From contig JAGTJL010000024.1 of NCBI GenBank assembly GCA_020746875.1, positions 558,001-622,000 on the forward strand: 64,000 nt of DNA, written 5' to 3'. A program made the translations under genes and the position numbers. The DNA comes from Rhexocercosporidium sp. MPI-PUGE-AT-0058. Its lineage: Eukaryota > Ascomycota > Leotiomycetes > Helotiales. A model generated the notes under the pieces. The model had not been told where the DNA came from and ran no database searches. It was given only the letters and a program-made list of their open reading frames with translations. This document shows, one piece after another, positions 26,701-37,619 of the stretch (positions are counted from its first letter, which is position 1; the number at the start of each line of letters is the position of its first letter).

Positions 26701-28592
26701 CGCTATAGTTATTATTAACTACTTATTTAAGAAACCAGTCTTAATACCTTATAACGACATAATTACCGCTAAAAGCATGGCTATCTTCTTTTTTATTTAT
26801 TAAACTTATTATTTTGGCATGCCGAATTTAATTGTTTTGAATTACAGACCTTAATTCGTCTCCTCTTTTTAAAAAGAATATTACCGTATGCTTAATATTA
26901 AAGTTAAGCTTACGACAGCGTATAACCCGAATATCGACGGCTAAATAAAGGTAACGAACTAATATATTAAGTAACGGCTTTGTCCTTTTTATTATTATTA
27001 TTAAAATAATTAAAGCGACCTCTTACCGATTATAGACATCGCTTAATTAACGCTACCGCACGAGTCCTTAAGTAACCTCTCCCTTTTCCGACTATTTAAC
27101 GGCGTTAAGCCAAGGACTTCTTAGGATTTAATTAACTTAAAGCCTCCGGCTACGGCAATTAAGAAGCTTAACCGTGAGGAAGCTTTATAAGTAGCGTTAT
27201 ATATAAAAGAAGTTACGGAAGTCGTATAATTATCCTTAAAAGATTAATAAGAAAAAATAAAACGACTAGCGAACCGTAGGCGACGCGCCGTCGATTAAAA
27301 CGTTAGCGACTTAATATTAGTCGACACTCGGAATTAAAATGTCGACCGGCCTTTAAAAAAGCTGTCCGATAAGTAGTATAATTTAATTAAGGTAATCGCT
27401 AAGGAAGGAAAGAGTTAAAGAGTTGAATTCCTAAAGGACTAGTTAATCTACTCCGTCTTTTACTTACACTTGCTCCGCAAGTACGTCGATAACCCCTTAC
27501 TTAAACAAGCCAGAGTTGCGCTGGCACTTATCCAGCTATTACTTAAATAAAATAAATAAGAAATTAAAGGCATCCTTAGCTTTAAGGTTATACGGAATAA
27601 GTTATTTTATTACATTAAATAGCTAGGCACCGACGAAGACCTAGAGTAATACTAATACTCAGATGTTATAACAGCTCCGCATATAATTAAACGATTTTAC
27701 CTCGAGTATTTTAACGCTAAAGGCCCGCCAAAAGCTCTCTTAAAATAACTAAAGGCTTATAATACTAGTATCGACGACTACAATAACCTAAAGGACGACA
27801 CGGTTATAACTATAACTACGTAAATATAATTCTTTAAGAAGGAAGAGTAATGTTACGACCTCCGATGCGCCTCGTATTTTAACCGATATAACTCGTAGCA
27901 TCGCTGGCTATACGAGGGCGCTAAGCCGAATAAAAAAGACTATTTAGCGAGTATACGACGTATTATTATAAATGGCGTCAGACTACGCTAGGCTCTATTA
28001 AGAAACCCCCCGTGTATTTATACTCGAGCTCTCTTTTATAAAGAGCTCTCTTTTATAAAGAGCTCTCTTTTCCTCTTTATCTTTTTTTCTCGATTCTGAG
28101 CGTAGCATTAGGCTTAAATATATAAGATTATATTAAGTATATTACCGTACTCGGTATAAAGCATACCTTTCCATAACTCAACTACCTTCGCATAAAGCTC
28201 CGGCTTCCGTGCTTTGAACCTCGGAAGCTTTAAGCTTCCGGTAAAGGGTTATTCAGGGCTAAAACAGTGGCTTTCAGAAGCCTTAAGCTTCCGTGTTTTA
28301 AACCTCGGAAGCCTTGGTGATATAAAGCTAGTCTTGATATAAAGCTAGTCTTAATACAAAGCTAGTCTTAATATAAAGCTAGTTCTAAAACCAAGCTAGT
28401 TTTAATATAAAGCTAATAACCGATGCGAGAGTAAATAGCCGATGCGAGAGCTAAATAGCTTGGCGCCTAAAAGTAGTTATATAGACCTAATTTCCCCCGA
28501 AGTAATGGAATCATCATTCATACCAAATCTCTTCTTTTCAAAATACAAAGCTAAAGTCAACTCGCAGTATCAACCTCTTGCAAGCCGTAACA
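23780..28592 (+). mobile_element. Ty3/Gypsy chromodomain element (RIP relic)
   Basis: Plus-strand Gypsy pol. Order seen: a protease-like region about 23.8-24.2 kb; reverse transcriptase about 24.6-25.35 kb (LRLYVDYRKLNAL, TTFRTRYNTYKYKILPF, TYINDILIYLFT with the Y-x-N-D remnant of YxDD, RFLSFIIGV-like block); RNase H about 25.55-25.97 kb; integrase about 26.3-27.1 kb; then at about 27.59-27.76 kb a chromodomain-like segment (YYIK-LGTDEDLEWY in the conceptual frame). A cysteine-bearing tail (CASYFNRYNS) follows near 27.86 kb. The 3' end, up to GCCGTAACA at 28592, is LTR-like, but no 5' LTR was found, so the element is probably 5' truncated. Confidence 0.8.
27970..28592 (+). repeat. 3' LTR-like end with tandem and palindromic repeats
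   Basis: Less decayed than its surroundings. It holds: a 17-base unit (GAGCTCTCTTTTATAAA) repeated 2.7 times at 28026-28071; two copies of a unit around CTTCCGTGCTTTGAACCTCGG at about 28209 and 28290, each flanked by the palindrome GGAAGCTTTAAGCTTCC or a variant; a 17-base unit (ATAAAGCTAGTCTTAAT) in about five imperfect copies at 28320-28414; and CCGATGCGAGAG twice at 28430-28450. The start is a guess; the end is set by a plausible ...CA terminus. Confidence 0.6.
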
Positions 28593-28739
28593 AAATTTAA
28601 GACGGAAATAATAAAATAAGTAGATTAATATCTTACCGAATAATATCTTACCGGAAACCGCCTTAATCAGTAGCGCTTAAGCCAATCACAGCACTCGAGT
28701 TTTAATATTTTACCGAAATACTACCGTCATATAAGAAGT

Positions 28740-29470
28740 AGGGTTAATAAGCATGCTTCTCTTTTCGAGAGCGAATATCTCGGATTTTCTAAAGCAATAC
28801 GTAGAAATTAATATAAATTACGAAGTATTAAAAAATAATTAAGTTATTCGTTTACTTCGATATTATAATAACCTCCGACGAGATATTATTAAGACTTTCT
28901 CGAAATAAAAAATAAATAAAAAACAAAAAGTATTAACGAAAGTATTAAAGTCGAAATTTAAGAAATATAATTAATAATAAATCCAAGAGTTTATAAGCTT
29001 TCCCCGAGAATTTATTATAATTTAACGTATTATTATAAATCTTAAGAATTATTACCGACTTTACTTTTAAGTCTTGAAGACTTTTATATACCGAAAGATC
29101 CTTAATAAAGTCGATTAAAGTAAATTCTGCTTTTTAAAATTACCCGCTTCTTCTCAAAATAAAATTATTAAATAACTTAAGATTAATAATTTTAAATTAA
29201 AATCTTATAAAAATAAATATCCCGAATTCATAAAATATATTCTTAAGACGGTCAAAAGTAAGTAAATAATAAAAGCTCTTTAATAAAAGAAACAATTAAT
29301 AATATCGTATATAAAGGAAATTTAAGATTTAATAAAAGAATATACTTAAGTTTTAATAATTACCGAAGTAATAAGAAAAGAATTTATTACGCTGCTTTTC
29401 TTAGAGAAAGCTAAAGTAAACACCGATGAAATAAAAGTTTTAATTATAAAAATAATTGATTTAAAAATAA
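28740..29470 (+). pseudogene. Gypsy Gag (retrotransposon capsid) relic
   Basis: On the plus strand from about 28771 the frame reads ANISDFLKQYVEINI, then VIRLLRYYNNLRRDIIKTFS and KVLTKVLKSKFKKY, broken only by TAA. This is the pattern of fungal Ty3/Gypsy Gag (a V/I-xDFL block, a RLxRY block, then a helical K/L-rich segment). It lies directly downstream of the chromodomain element and in the same orientation, but begins after that element's apparent LTR, so it is a second element. Sequence to about 30.8 kb may be its gag-protease part but is too decayed to divide. Confidence 0.65.
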
Positions 29471-30820
29471 ACTTTTTTTATTTTAAATTAAATTAACTTT
29501 TAAATATAAAGCTTTACGTTTTAAAATTTAGTTTTAAGAGTCGAATCTTATTTTAATACACTTAGTATAAATATACTAATCCGGGGTGTTTTTAATAGGA
29601 TAGTAAAAGCAAACGGTAGATTTAAGCGGAAGCGTTAATATTAATGCGATAAAGTACGGGAATAAAATATATAACTTCTATAATAATTAATTCAAAAGCT
29701 TATTATATAAATTTAAAGATTAATATCTTTTTTCTATTATTTTATTAATAATAACGTTTATTATAATAATAAGTATAAGAAATTTTATATTGGACAGCAC
29801 CGAAAAAATACTTAATTAACTTAGAAAAAGTTAAGATAATTCTAAGTCGTAATAATTCGATAAAAAACTATTAATACGGAATATAATAAGAATTTAAAAG
29901 TACGCAAATCTAACCGCTTAGTTTATATTATTAAAAAACAACCGGAAAAAGTAAATTCGGTTTTAGAGAATCGATTAAGTAATCTTTTTAACGTAAATAT
30001 TATATAAAGAAAAAGTAAATTAGTCTCGAAGGCCTTTTAATATTAATTAATTCGGCCGGAACTAAAAAAAATTAACGGAAGTAAAGAAATTATATTTTAT
30101 ATCTTCGGTAAAAGAACGAGATTATAAAATACTTTTAAATAAACTAAATAAAGAATTAAAAACAATTAGCGAAATTAACGAAGATAATAAAATAAAAGAC
30201 AATCTTATTAATTTTAATTTTAAAATTATAATTAAACGTTTAATTAAAAGAAAAAAATTAACCAAAGTTTTAAAAAAGAAAAATAAGTAAATTAATATAT
30301 TTCGGTCGTAATTTAAAAGCGAATAATAAAAAATATTATAAACTAAAACTTAAACCTTAAGTTAAGAGATTTATACGAATTATAATCGCGCTGAAATCGG
30401 ATAACGAATTATTAAATCTTAATCGTCTTTACCGAAGGAAGTTATAAGGTCGAAATTATATTTATAAATAGTAAAAGAGTGTCTTAACCGAACTTAAAAT
30501 TAAATAAGTTTTTTATTAAAATAATTAATTTTACAAAATTACTTTAAAAATCCCTTAGAGAAAAAGAAGTTTTAATTAACGTAATCGCTAAATAAACTGA
30601 AATTATTTATAATTACTTAAAAATAGTTATATAAATACCGAAATTATAAATTACGGTAATAAAATGAATCAAAAGTAAGGCTACGATTGATTATAAAGTA
30701 AAAGTTAATATAATAAATCGAGCTATAACGGAAGAAATAAGACTCTTAATCTTAAATTATAAAGCTTTAACGTTTATTATTATTACCGAAAACAAATTCA
30801 TATTCGTAAGTTATATTCAG

Positions 30821-31055
30821 AAAGTAAATAAGAAAATAATAAATAAGACCGCGAGTATAATAAAAGGATTATTAAGAAAAGGAGGAATAATAACGAAGTG
30901 CTTATAATATTAATTATAAGGAAATATAGAAAAAGCGACGTATTTATAGGTTAAATGTAATAATTCTGACGCGAAGTAATTAATATATAAAAAGCAGAGG
31001 ATAAAAGTAATAATAATAAGGCGGAAGGTATTTAAATCGGGGCTATATTAAAAGT
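30821..31055 (+). repeat. Dispersed repeat A, copy 2
   Basis: Aligns with 4836-5069 (see there), same orientation. Sequence before it here continues from the Gypsy gag relic, while copy 1 has unrelated sequence before it, so the left edge is shared. Confidence 0.75.
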
Positions 31056-31975
31056 ATTATATGCCGTATAAAATAATTCTTATATTATATAAGAAAGTGA
31101 ATTATATATAAGATAACATTATAAAAAATATAATAATATTAAATTAGAAGGTCGAAAGGCTTAAAGATATTTTTAAGGCTTATAAGGTTCGAGAAGCGGC
31201 TAATATAAATAACTTAATCGAGGTTTTAAGTAAAGGGCTTAGAAGCAAGCAGGACGTTTTTTAATATTAAATACAAGTGATTTTTATATATATTATAATT
31301 TAAGTTCAAATAAGATAAGTTATAAAAATAATGCGTCTCGATTAATAAGTAAAAAGGTTATTTCTTTTATAAATCGAAGAAAGTAAAGAGCTTTTGAATA
31401 TAATTATATTTTAGCCTTTGCGAATATGGAAAATAAGGGTTATAGCTTTAATAACGCATAATATTAATAAAAATTAAGTTAATTACTTTATAAATTAAAT
31501 ATTTAAATTATTATTTATAAGGTTAATTAATATTAAGATAAGGAGAGAATACTCGAAAAAGAGAAGTAACTAGTAGGGATATATTAAAGTAACGTAATTA
31601 TTTAAAATAAAATAAAAATATAAGTATAAATTAAAATAAATTAAAATTTAATCGGAGATTGTATTAAGGTTAATTCTTAAAGTAATATATAATAATTAAA
31701 GGTTATATATATAAAAAAATATAAGATATTAAGCGATTTTGAGATTACGAACAGTTTTTAATAAAGTAATAAAAGTTGTTGCGCTAAATTTTATTTATTA
31801 ATAAAGCTAATAAGAATTGTTTATTATATGTATTTTTCGTCTGTTATATAAGGATTACTAGTCAAAGCTTTTGCGTATTTTTACTGTAATTATTTAAGGG
31901 AAAAGCTGGAAATTAAAAACAGAGGTTTAATTAAGTATCGCCGCTAGCTAATAAATCAGATCTAGACTTAGTCTT
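31056..31975. other. RIP-degraded AT-rich DNA next to the island border
   Basis: AT-rich, no open frames and no recognised domain. Composition changes sharply to gene-like DNA near 31.98 kb. Confidence 0.5.
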
Positions 31976-31979
31976 AAAA

Positions 31980-32421
31980 GCTCGTCTCTAAGGTTTTACC
32001 AAACGAAACTTAAGTTAATGACCGTCTCGAGCGTTAAGGTGTGCTCTGCACTGAGTGCCTTCTCTTTCTTTCGTAGCGCTCGCTGGTACATCTCCTCGGC
32101 CTCGCCTAGCTTCCCTTAGGATTCGTACAAGAGCCCTAAGTTATAACAGGCCTATGCTATACTATCGTCCGTAATTAAGCTATTTAATATTATACACAAA
32201 CATTTAGCTGCATATTAAAGCAGCCGTCGTTGTGTTAACTACGGCCGATCGGCCTGCTTTACCGGGACATAAGATTCTACAAACTTCACAGCTACTCTAA
32301 TTAAACTATGATTCCACTCGTGGTTTAAAACGTGAATTATCCACGAATGAACAAATCTATAAATGCAGTACCTTCGTGACTCGACTAATTCTTGCGAAGA
32401 CTCGTCCATCTCTATTAACAA
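31980..32421 (-). pseudogene. NB-ARC/TPR (NLR-like) protein, C-terminal fragment, RIP-damaged
   Basis: Minus strand. The open part (32421-32239) reads ESRRYCIYRFVHSWIIHVLN then LIRVAVKFVESYVPV, the winged-helix/linker region that precedes TPRs in fungal NB-ARC-TPR proteins (typical pattern H-x-VHxW...LN). Beyond a TAG where the family has Trp, the frame continues as TQRRLL, CLCIILNSL, ACYNLGLLYES, GKLGEAEEMYQRALRKKEKA, a kinesin-light-chain-type TPR. Stops at the Trp and Gln positions are TAG/TAA, the RIP signature. The ATPase domain is missing upstream and the TPR array is cut off near 31.98 kb, where AT-rich DNA starts. Fungal NLRs sense non-self or cell damage and trigger cell death; this copy cannot. 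I am confident of the family. Confidence 0.85.
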
Positions 32422-32470
32422 CCTGGTGGGAATTTGCAGTGCTTACTTTAAAATCTTCTACTATAGTAGC

Positions 32471-32667
32471 CTACTTTTGAATATCTCTCTTTAGGTGCTG
32501 GTTTTCTAATTCTGCTGTATGCAGCATCGCTGTGAGCTGGTTCGCGGCCTCTTCAACATCTCGCTTAAATGTTGACTCTGCCGCAGCAGTATTCCTCAAC
32601 TTGTTGACCTCCCCTATTAACCTGTGGTTTGTAAACATCAAACTCTGGAAGCAAGCTGGTGTACTTC
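32471..32667 (-). pseudogene. Coiled-coil C-terminal tail, unidentified protein
   Basis: Minus-strand frame of about 65 codons ending in TAG at 32471. It reads LIGEVNKLRNTAAAESTFKR, then EEAANQLTAMLHTAELENQH, a heptad-like, charged, helical segment. No start codon fits, and the frame is closed just upstream, so it is either the last exon of a gene or a fragment. It may be the tail of a fungal DDE transposase, which often end in such helices, but I do not recognise it firmly. It sits between the NLR fragment and another truncated gene. Confidence 0.35.
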
Positions 32668-32931
32668 AGATAAGGTCATCCAATTCAATCGTTGAGCTTC
32701 ATAAGGACGGAGGAGGTGTTGCGATTGACAGTCGGGAAGGGGCTTAAGCGAGCCAACATGTATGACACTTTGCACAGTATACGAGCCCCAGCCATCTAGG
32801 TCTGCTCCATTCCAAATACCTCTGCGAAGACAGCTTTTTGCTGTTCCTATCTCTACCATCTAGACACTTTCATTAGCCCAATAGACCCCTGAAGCTCGAA
32901 AATATTCGGGAAGCTCACTGTAGTTTGACTT

Positions 32932-33489
32932 TCATACACTAGAACTCTCGTCAACCTGCAAGCTACTCTCCCCCGCCTCAGGAATATGTCCCAATTGCCC
33001 ATGCCTCTGACTAGATGACCAGTCCGTTCTAGCAGGCCCGCCGGTCAAAATAACAGGGGTGTAGATATCAGTCCTTCTCCTACCAACCACCCTGCTCATA
33101 AATCGTTGTAAGCCGGACATCATATTTCTTGCTCTGTCCTCTTGTATCCTCGAATTAATGCTTTCCGTTCTCCATAATTCCAATTCCGCAGCGGTCGAAA
33201 TCTCACTTTGATCAACTGGCACATTCCAGAGCATACGCTGAGGCTGAGGCTGCGGTTGCGTTAGTTGGACCTGAGGGATTGAATATAGCCAGCTATCACT
33301 GGGATCTTGAGAACTATGGGCCATCTGTAAGATCTCAATTGACCCCAGCACCTTTTCTATTTCTGGAAAGGTTTTGTACGCAAGAAGTATGTATACCAGT
33401 CCATTTTCTGGAACTCCAGCAACAATGTGCCCGTATAAGTCTCCAGTAATACCGTCAATGACCCATGATATATCTAATGCCATCGACAT
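32932..33489 (-). pseudogene. 5'-truncated gene with fungal SWVID/YGHIVAG motif
   Basis: Minus-strand frame of 185 codons. Its first 45 residues carry SWVIDGITGDLYGHIVAGVP and then VYILLAYKTFPEIEKVLG. This matches a motif I know from the C-terminal part of a family of fungal hypothetical proteins, usually preceded by GDSGS as in a trypsin-like fold. Here the motif lies at the extreme N-terminus, so the upstream catalytic-like part is missing. The rest (Gln/Pro-rich, then Arg-rich, then a Ser/Glu tail) looks like a disordered C-terminus. The apparent start ATG (33489) overlaps the apparent start of the plus-strand neighbour, as if two gene fragments had been joined head to head. It could still be expressed as a short protein. 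Confidence 0.6.
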
Positions 33490-34239
33490 GACGGTTAGCC
33501 TCTGGCTTATGGTGCATGTCGGAATTGTGCAACGAGGGGTAACGGGACAAACTGCACTTTTGTGGCGCGAGGGATGTTTGAAAGACTGCGTCGCAGCGCA
33601 TTTTCAGTATCAACGAGTTTTGACAGATAGGGTGAAATTCGAAAGGGTCTTCAATGCTCGAAACATCGACAGAATCGCTGGTGTGAGTATCCGCTGGACG
33701 CCAAACCTCGTTGATCACTTGAAGTTTATCGAGGATGGAAAGAAACCAGTGCTGCACGTCTTTCATCACGCAGCATTTCTGAATTATCATCAAGACGGGT
33801 AAGCTTTAAATCGTACATCGACTCTAATAGAGTATGCAATACTGACCTCCTCAGCGAATTCTTTCCTCCTGGGTTCATTGACGAGACCCTTCGGACGCTT
33901 AAATTGCTCCTACCAACACATGACCGAGATTCGAGAAAATGGTTCCGGAAGCAGCACACGAAGCTCAGGCTAGACGTCAATGCCATGAACTGCGGTCAGC
34001 TCAAGCTCGAAGACCGGCAGATTGATCACTTCGACTTCTGGCATGATAGGTTGATAGTGCTGAAGCAATTCTTCGATGATTCCAGTCCAAGGACAATTAA
34101 GCAGTGGTGGTTTGATGACCGCAAGCGTGTGCAGTGGTTCTGGGTTGCGATTCTCTTGGTGGTGCTGACTCTCTTTTTTGGCTTCATTCAGTGCATCGAA
34201 GGCGGCTGGCAGATCTGGAAGTCCTACCATCCTACTTAG
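33488..34239 (+). CDS. Fungal membrane-anchored hypothetical protein (WHDRL...QWW type), probably 5'-truncated
   Basis: Two exons: 33488-33798 and 33855-34239, joined in frame across a 56-base intron (GTAAGC, branch CTGAC, CAG). The joined protein is about 231 residues. It carries LKDC near residue 35, VKFERVFNARN, FHHAAFL, FFPPGFIDETLRTLKLL, FWHDRLIVLKQFFDD, then IKQWWFDDRKRVQWFWVAIL running into one C-terminal transmembrane helix (about residues 199-220). I know this as a recurrent fungal protein of unknown function often found near HET genes. Relatives have a longer N-terminus; here the frame begins near the ATG that overlaps the truncated minus-strand gene, so the 5' part is probably lost. 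The reading is clear; the function is unknown. Confidence 0.65.
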
Positions 34240-34395
34240 TGATGTGATTGGCAAGCCGTTATATTTTATAACTTTAGTTGAGGAAGAAAGTAAACTATGA
34301 AAAGGTAAATTCGTGCTAGTGCGTACGAATGTACAGCCATACGATGACTCGTGTTTTTAGTCTAGACCAAAGTCAACATCTCAGATCCTACCATC

Positions 34396-34925
34396 TTACC
34401 AGGTAAAGCTCTCCTCGAATAAGCTGATTCCAACCCCACCTTCACCCACACAGCTTACAGCACTTCGACGCACCTCATCCGCCAAACTAGCCGGTCCACA
34501 AACAACCACAGCTAGCCTACCTCCTTTTTCAACTTTCCTTACCTCAGCTTTAACCACTTCGCTCACATCCATCCTCTCCTCCTCTCCGTCTGTGACTCTA
34601 AGTCGCATTTCTAAGTTAGCACCTACAGCACCAACAGGCATCATTCCCTTCGCAACATCGACTAATCCCTTCTCCTTTGCTGTCCATGCCAGCACCATGC
34701 TCTGCCTACTACTTCGGTTCTTTTCTCCGGCCGGAGAATGGCCAGAGAAATTCTAGACGTATGGTAGTAACGCAGTGACGCCGACTCCGCCACCGATCAA
34801 CAAGGCTCGATTAAAATGCTTCAAGTTCGCAGCATGGCCGGCCCCTCGGTCAAGTTCACGAAGGTCTAACAGTCAGTCTCAAGGCAAACTCGCGCGCCAG
34901 GAGCAAAACCGTCCAAGGATATGAT
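34396..34925 (-). pseudogene. Ferric reductase, C-terminal NAD(P)H-binding fragment
   Basis: Minus strand. A distal open part (34698-34396) reads MVLAWTAKEKGLVDVAKGMM, later LAVVVCGPASLADEVR and the terminal SLFEESFTW, the C-terminus of FRE-type ferric-chelate reductases (NAD_binding_6: nicotinamide-binding CGP, aromatic last residue). Upstream the same frame continues as NLKHFNRALLIGGGVGVTAL, the first NADPH loop, but contains TAG at 34752-34754, and before that the frame shifts between pieces (FAPGARVCLET, then a proline/glycine loop). The heme-binding membrane part and FAD domain are absent. The enzyme normally reduces extracellular iron(III) at the plasma membrane; this fragment cannot. 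No intact copy lies nearby. Confidence 0.85.
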
Positions 34926-35465
34926 CATATGGTTAGCGTATCGCTGTATAGCACGTCTATGGCCTAGAACAGACCAAAAAGGGTTCTCCTAAGTTGAACC
35001 ACTGGCTGTCCTGAATTCTGTTCGAGGCTGGCTACAACACCAACTGTTGGTGGAAAGCGGCGCAACGGCGCAGCGGCGCTAAGAGGTGGCTTTATGTGAT
35101 ATGCTGAGGAAATAAGCTCGGCGGTATGATTCGAACAGCTACCATAACTTTGTGATACGTAGCAGGGTGCTTTCAATATAGCAGATCAGACGATGCAGTA
35201 CCTAATGACACATCAGAAGACAGCATCGAGGAGGATAGATCAGCAAAAGTAATGACAATTAACCTGGCTCACGTCTGAATTAAACACGAATTCGAGCTCC
35301 TAGAGAGACCCGTATAAGGAGCGCGAAATGGAATAAGATGTGGAGAGGTAATAGCGACATAAGTACTTACTGAGCAGCGGCGTATATCAGCTTCATAAAT
35401 TGCGACTGACTTAAAAGGGAGGGAGAGTGGGAATGGATGTGTCGAAGTTAAACACACACCTGCAC
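34926..35465. other. Gene-poor stretch
   Basis: Normal base composition. Short frames on the minus strand (34964-35176 and 35269-35532) show no recognised motif and no splice context, so I see no supportable gene. Confidence 0.4.
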
Positions 35466-35735
35466 CTAAGAGAACTTCTTGCAATGCTTTATAAGATTTG
35501 TTTGCGAGCCACAGCCATAAACAAGGAAGCATCGACCAAAGAAATAGAATGAGATTCCAAACAGGTTTTTACAGCAAACGCTGACACACCACCAGTCTTC
35601 ACGCCAGATTTTCGCCCTCGACTTCCCCCCTTGCTTCGTAAAGTAATTATCCTTCAGTGACTGTAGTGTATGGCCTGGGAAATACTGTCTTATCTCTGCC
35701 CAAGTCTTGTCGTCGTGGACCATTTTAGCTAACAA
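35466..35735 (-). pseudogene. SANT/Myb-like DNA-binding fragment
   Basis: Minus-strand frame of 89 codons. The first 35 residues, MLAKMVHDDKTWAEIRQYFP then GHTLQSLKDNYFTKQGGKSR, resemble the recognition-helix half of a SANT/Myb-type domain common at the C-terminus of fungal proteins (Trp at the core, FPGxT, basic stretch after the helix). The remaining 50 residues look unrelated (hydrophobic, Cys-rich) and are probably read-through past the true end or an intron. The first part of the domain is not found upstream in any frame. It is best viewed as a gene fragment or last exon; function unknown. Confidence 0.5.
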
Positions 35736-37619
35736 ACTCTCTTAATCCTTAATCAGTTTCTTACCCGGCCTGCGAGAAGTGACAGCCCAGCGAGAGACTG
35801 CAGCCTCCACTAACGATTCCCTAGAGCTAGTGCTTAAAACTTCTGAATATAATAAGAGGCTCAAGTGCTCAGGGACATATGATAACAAAAATTCGAGATT
35901 GTATGTGATCTGACTGCTAATCGTAACGCGTTTTAGGAAACCTTAGAAGGGCTATTCCTGATAATTCGCGGCTGATACCGACTCCTCCGTATCTGAGGGA
36001 CTGCGAGAGCTTAGTGAAGTGTAGTGATCGCTATTTATGGACGTAGGCGGCTAAGCCAGATTAGTCCTTCAATACTAAGGAAGCTACATCTATTCATGGA
36101 CTGATCACTTGATACAAAATTCACTTCCTGCATTCTTATCTGCACCAACAGCCCTCAGATATACAATATCTCCAGGATTTTATTTCTACATTCTAAATTT
36201 TAAATATACTTTCAATTGTAATTTGAAGCAATAAAAGAATTCGGAGAAAGAACCAATTTCTGGCATGAAATGTATTCAGATAAGAGATGTGACATTTTGA
36301 TTTCAACTTTGAAAGCTGATCAGAAATGTATGATTGGCACAACATGGTTTCCCTCGAAAAAATCGGTTGCATTGCTGATACTTGTGGCAAGTAAACACTT
36401 GAAATTTGAACTTGTTGGGAAATGTAAGAGAGTACGCGATTCAGAAGATAGGGGTGCAAGCAGATGAGTGCATGTATCGTCCAGTACTGGAGTGAATGGC
36501 CTCGTTCCATTGGCAACTAAAGCTAAAATAGAGAAACTCACATAAGGTTTGTGAACTCTATTATCTAAAAGGAAGGTAAGTCACGCACGCTGATATCAAT
36601 ATGACTTCAGTACTCAGTCCTGTAGGATTTGTGATGAAGAGGAGCGACGCTGATCAGCTGCGAATCCAGCCAATTGGTTAGATGAAACAACAAGAGAAGT
36701 ACAACTTGTTGTGTTGCAAGAGATGGGTATTTGTGTCTCTGATAAGAGGACAAAGGTGAATCACCTTTTTGATGTCTATTTCAACCTTCAGAGCATCACC
36801 ATTTATGCGGGAGACAGAACATCTGCAAAGCTGAATTGAATATTATTCGAGTGAATTAACCTTATTTCGATGTTTTGGGACCCTGGGGCGGGTTATATAA
36901 CCACGTAGGCAGTTTAGAACAAGCAAACTCGTCAAAGGCAAGCAGATATCCACGTGACATACGACAAGTCATGTGGACCTTGAGCGCCATTTGACACAAT
37001 TCAGAAGTGCTTCATAGCCTTCACGTCGAGCCGCAAGGCAAATTTCAGCAATTGATCCAAGTTCGGTCCTCGTTGAGTCCCTTCGTGTAGAAGTGTCGTC
37101 CGTGGATGTTACTCACTTGCGAGGTCAATCGGTCAAAGCACGCGTTGGATCACTCGAGTTTCGACGGTTGCTAACCCTCTGCCCAGGGGGACGAGTCGGA
37201 AAATAAAAAATTCTTTACCGACCCCTTTCGGTGCTCAGGCATTCTCGTGTTTCGGCACTTGTATGTAAGACGCTGGGCCTATACCGGAGGACAGGTTTCC
37301 TTGAGATATAGAATTAGCAGCTGAGTATTCTTATCCCCCACTTAGTGTGAGCGTTAACTTTTGTATTTTTTGTCTTCACTCACTTCATGTTAACTGCCAG
37401 CGTCTTAATTCAACCAGAGGCTCTCTGAATGCATCTTGTTATATCCAAAGCTTCCAACTTCCTTTTCAAAGATCATCTTCCACCACCACCAAAATCCAAA
37501 TGGCTTTCACAGACGAAGGGAAAGCTGAAATCTAGGTAGCGAACAAGAGGTGCAAATTACTTTACATCTTTCGCATCTGTTGCGCAAACACATAGCCCCA
37601 GCACTGATTTGGTAGGGCT
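35736..37619. other. Intergenic region, no supported gene
   Basis: About 1.9 kb. Short frames near 36193-36541 on both strands show nothing recognisable. At 37501 an ATG in a good context (pyrimidine-rich leader, CCAAATGGC) opens MAFTDEGKAEI and stops at once at TAG, possibly the first codons of a lost gene. No tRNA-like folds or clear terminators were noticed. Confidence 0.4.

Noticed and set aside
28020..28450. CRISPR-like look of the 17-base repeats
   Set aside because: Units are directly tandem without unique spacers and lie in a fungal LTR-like region.
33455..33793. 112-codon minus-strand frame
   Set aside because: Overlaps the first exon of the WHDRL-type gene, whose splice join and motifs are far more convincing.
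36193..36541. Overlapping frames of 65-107 codons on both strands
   Set aside because: No motif, no splice context, low-complexity hydrophobic translation; treated as chance.
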